A DNA stretch of 64,000 nucleotides from Polaribacter gangjinensis (GTDB taxonomy: Bacteria; Bacteroidota; Bacteroidia; Flavobacteriales; Flavobacteriaceae): positions 885,501-949,500 of the forward strand of contig NZ_CP150662.1 in the NCBI RefSeq assembly GCF_038024125.1, given 5' to 3'. The position numbers were made by a program, and so were the translations under genes. The notes beneath the pieces are model-generated. The model was not told the DNA's origin, ran no database searches, and worked only from the letters and a program-made list of their open reading frames with translations. How positions within the stretch are numbered: position 1 is the stretch's first letter; each line of letters starts with the position of its first letter. Below are positions 62,433 to 64,000 of the stretch, in pieces.

Positions 62433-63710
62433 ATGAAGATGCTTTTTAAATTTTTAGGAGTTGTATTATTGCTCATGATTGCTGCAATTACTGTTTACTA
62501 TTTTGTAAATAACGAATCACTTCCTCAAGGAAAAAAAGGAAAAGAAGCTGATGAACTTGCTCAAAAAATGTTGATTGCTATCAATCATGAAAATTTTAAA
62601 AATACCGAAATTTTAGAGTGGACTTTTACAGGAAATCACTCCTATAAATGGTACAAACAAGAAAATATTGTAGCAGTTTCTTGGGATAAAAACAAGGTAA
62701 TTCTTCATTTAAAAAACCCAAAAAAATCAACAGTTTATGTTGACAATCAAAAAGTTGAAAATCAAAAATTGGTTCAAAAAGCAACTGATTTTTTCAATAA
62801 TGACTCATTTTGGTTGATTGCTCCACATAAAATATTTGATGCTGGAACAGAAAGAAGTATTGTAAAACACGAAGGAAAAGAAGCTCTTTTGGTCACTTAT
62901 ACATCTGGAGGAAGTACTCCTGGAGATTCTTATTTATGGATTTTAGATGAAAACCACTTCCCTACTTCATATAAAATGTGGACATCCATCATTCCTATTG
63001 GTGGAGTTTCTGCAAGTTGGTCTGATTGGAAAAATACAGAATCAGGATTTCAATTACCAACAAAACATACCCTTTCTTTGTTTGAAATGGAAATTGATAT
63101 GGGTAATGTAAAAGCTTACAATGAAGGAGCTAATATTCTTGCAAATAAAATTTTAAAAGCAATAAAACACGAATCTTATCAAAAAACGACATTTTTAGAA
63201 TGGAGTTTTAGAGAAAAAAGATTCTTTAAATGGAATAAAAAACAACATATTGTTGATGTTTCTTGGGACTCTATTCGTGTGAATTTACATCCAAATCATA
63301 TTGAAAAAAGCACTGTTTTTATTCATGAAAGTTTGCAAAAAGATGCTGATGAAACTCTTGTCAAAAGAGCAGAAGCTATTTTTAACAATGATTCTTTTTG
63401 GTTGGTTGCGCCTCATAAATTATTTGATAATGGCACTATAAGAACCATTAAAAAAGTAGATGGAAAAGACGCTCTACATATAAAATATACTTCCGGAGGT
63501 TCAACTCCTGGAGATTCATACACTTGGATTTTAGATGAAAATTTCATTCCGAAAAGTTTTAAAATGTACGTTCCAAGTATGAATATGGAGGGTTTAGATG
63601 CAACTTGGGAAGATTGGATTACCACAGAAAGTGGAACCTTATTACCTAAAAATCATTTAGTTGCAGGAAAAACTATTTTATCTATGGGTAATGTAAAAGG
63701 TTATAACTGA
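62433..63710 (+). CDS. Membrane-anchored protein made of two tandem copies of one domain
   Basis: 425 residues from ATG 62433 (the frame extends to a TTG at 62424). An N-terminal helix (FLGVVLLLMIAAITVYYFV) is followed by two repeats of about 190 residues. Copy 1 and copy 2 share FNNDSFWLIAPHK/FNNDSFWLVAPHK, TYTSGGSTPGDSY/KYTSGGSTPGDSY and a terminal MGNVKAYN/MGNVKGYN. I recognise no enzymatic motif; the fold may bind a lipid or small ligand, as in other envelope proteins with LolA-like repeats, but that is only a guess. Its stop overlaps the AI-2E permease start by one base (TGATG), so the two are translationally coupled. Confidence 0.88.
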   Translation: MKMLFKFLGVVLLLMIAAITVYYFVNNESLPQGKKGKEADELAQKMLIAINHENFKNTEILEWTFTGNHSYKWYKQENIVAVSWDKNKVILHLKNPKKSTVYVDNQKVENQKLVQKATDFFNNDSFWLIAPHKIFDAGTERSIVKHEGKEALLVTYTSGGSTPGDSYLWILDENHFPTSYKMWTSIIPIGGVSASWSDWKNTESGFQLPTKHTLSLFEMEIDMGNVKAYNEGANILANKILKAIKHESYQKTTFLEWSFREKRFFKWNKKQHIVDVSWDSIRVNLHPNHIEKSTVFIHESLQKDADETLVKRAEAIFNNDSFWLVAPHKLFDNGTIRTIKKVDGKDALHIKYTSGGSTPGDSYTWILDENFIPKSFKMYVPSMNMEGLDATWEDWITTESGTLLPKNHLVAGKTILSMGNVKGYN

Positions 63711-64000
63711 TGGAATCAAAAACAATTTCAAACGGAATTTTAAGAGCAATCGCAATTCTTACTGGAATTTCGTTTTTGCTGTATTTTTTATACTTAATTC
63801 AGGCAGTAATTATTTACATACTAATTTCTGGAGTTTTATCATTAATTGGACGTCCTTTCATTCTTTTTTTAAGAAGAAAACTAAAAATGAATAATACTTT
63901 AGCAGTAATTCTAACGATGATCATCATGCTAAGTTTTATCATTGGCATTGTCATTTTGTTCATTCCGCTGATTATTGAACAAGGAAAAAATTTATCCTTA
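63710..64000 (+). CDS. AI-2E-family permease (N-terminal part; runs past the window)
   Basis: Open from ATG 63710 to the window edge, 97 codons. It reads MESKTISNGILRAIAIL, then two close hydrophobic helices (LYFLYLIQAVIIYILISG), SLIGRPFILFLRRK and VILTMIIMLSFIIGIVILFI, the N-terminal pattern of the AI-2E/PerM transporter family (UPF0118). Its start shares the A of the TGA stop of the upstream duplicated-domain gene, so the pair is probably one functional unit. The transported solute of this family is usually unknown; the AI-2 name is historic. Confidence 0.85.
   Translation, partial: MESKTISNGILRAIAILTGISFLLYFLYLIQAVIIYILISGVLSLIGRPFILFLRRKLKMNNTLAVILTMIIMLSFIIGIVILFIPLIIEQGKNLSL

Noticed and set aside
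1-64000. CRISPR arrays, tRNA and rRNA genes
   Set aside because: No regular spacer-repeat pattern, and no cloverleaf or rRNA-like GC-rich block, was found on reading either strand.

Overview
The window reads as chromosome of a gliding, low-GC member of the Flavobacteriaceae (Bacteroidota). The evidence is the AT-rich sequence, the gliding-motility ABC genes gldF and gldG, the type IX secretion accessory gene porD, a large secreted protein with a type B sorting tail, the Bacteroidota-type omega subunit, and promoters with the TAnnTTTG -7 box in place of the enterobacterial pattern. Genus cannot be fixed from sequence alone. I found no rRNA, tRNA, CRISPR array, prophage or intact insertion sequence. 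Both edges cut genes: a secreted repeat protein on the left (minus strand, 1-2664) and an AI-2E-family permease on the right (63710-64000).

Region 1, 1-13.3 kb, is mostly housekeeping and almost all on the minus strand. It holds the FG-GAP/haloperoxidase-like fusion, a glycosyltransferase, fabI, recN, porD, coaBC, an omega-like subunit, bamD, a ferritin, dapA, a small conserved protein and a phytase-like lipoprotein. porD-coaBC-omega overlap or abut, with bamD just upstream, and form one unit. A structured intergenic element sits just downstream of fabI.

Region 2, 13.3-23.7 kb, is a very AT-rich accessory block: five TlpA-like thioredoxin-fold proteins, all with lipoprotein signals, and a secreted S41-type peptidase, all on the minus strand. 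It is headed by a divergent membrane-bound TPR-TM-AraC regulator whose start region carries a perfect inverted repeat. Region 3, 23.7-30.3 kb, holds an ABC permease fused to an M1 metallopeptidase with its ATPase, an M42 aminopeptidase and a NUDIX hydrolase.

Region 4, 30.3-42 kb, is the best defined functional system, an acetate module. It has acetyl-CoA synthetase, a CrbR-like response regulator, a CrbS-like histidine kinase built on a sodium-solute symporter, a small unrecognised membrane protein, an ActP-type symporter, DUF4212 and an outer-membrane porin. A domesticated IS1-type zinc-ribbon/HTH protein lies upstream of the porin. A cNMP/CBS/DUF294 nucleotidyltransferase and a DnaQ-like exonuclease converge on acs. 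The parts together cover outer-membrane entry, inner-membrane uptake, activation to acetyl-CoA and sensing; the nucleotidyltransferase-exonuclease pair is the unexplained part.

Region 5, 42-64 kb, mixes a TauE-type permease, a fasciclin protein, purC with two small lineage genes, the large T9SS-type protein, phoH, a SAM hydrolase-like gene, gldF-gldG, a DUF2911 protein, and an operon of secreted PIG-L deacetylase, sodium symporter and Gfo/Idh oxidoreductase. It ends with dnaN, an AcpH-like protein, a VOC protein and an internally duplicated membrane-anchored protein overlapping the AI-2E permease. The candidates most worth follow-up are the DUF294/exonuclease pair, the domesticated transposase-like regulator, the TlpA battery with its regulator, and the structured element after fabI.
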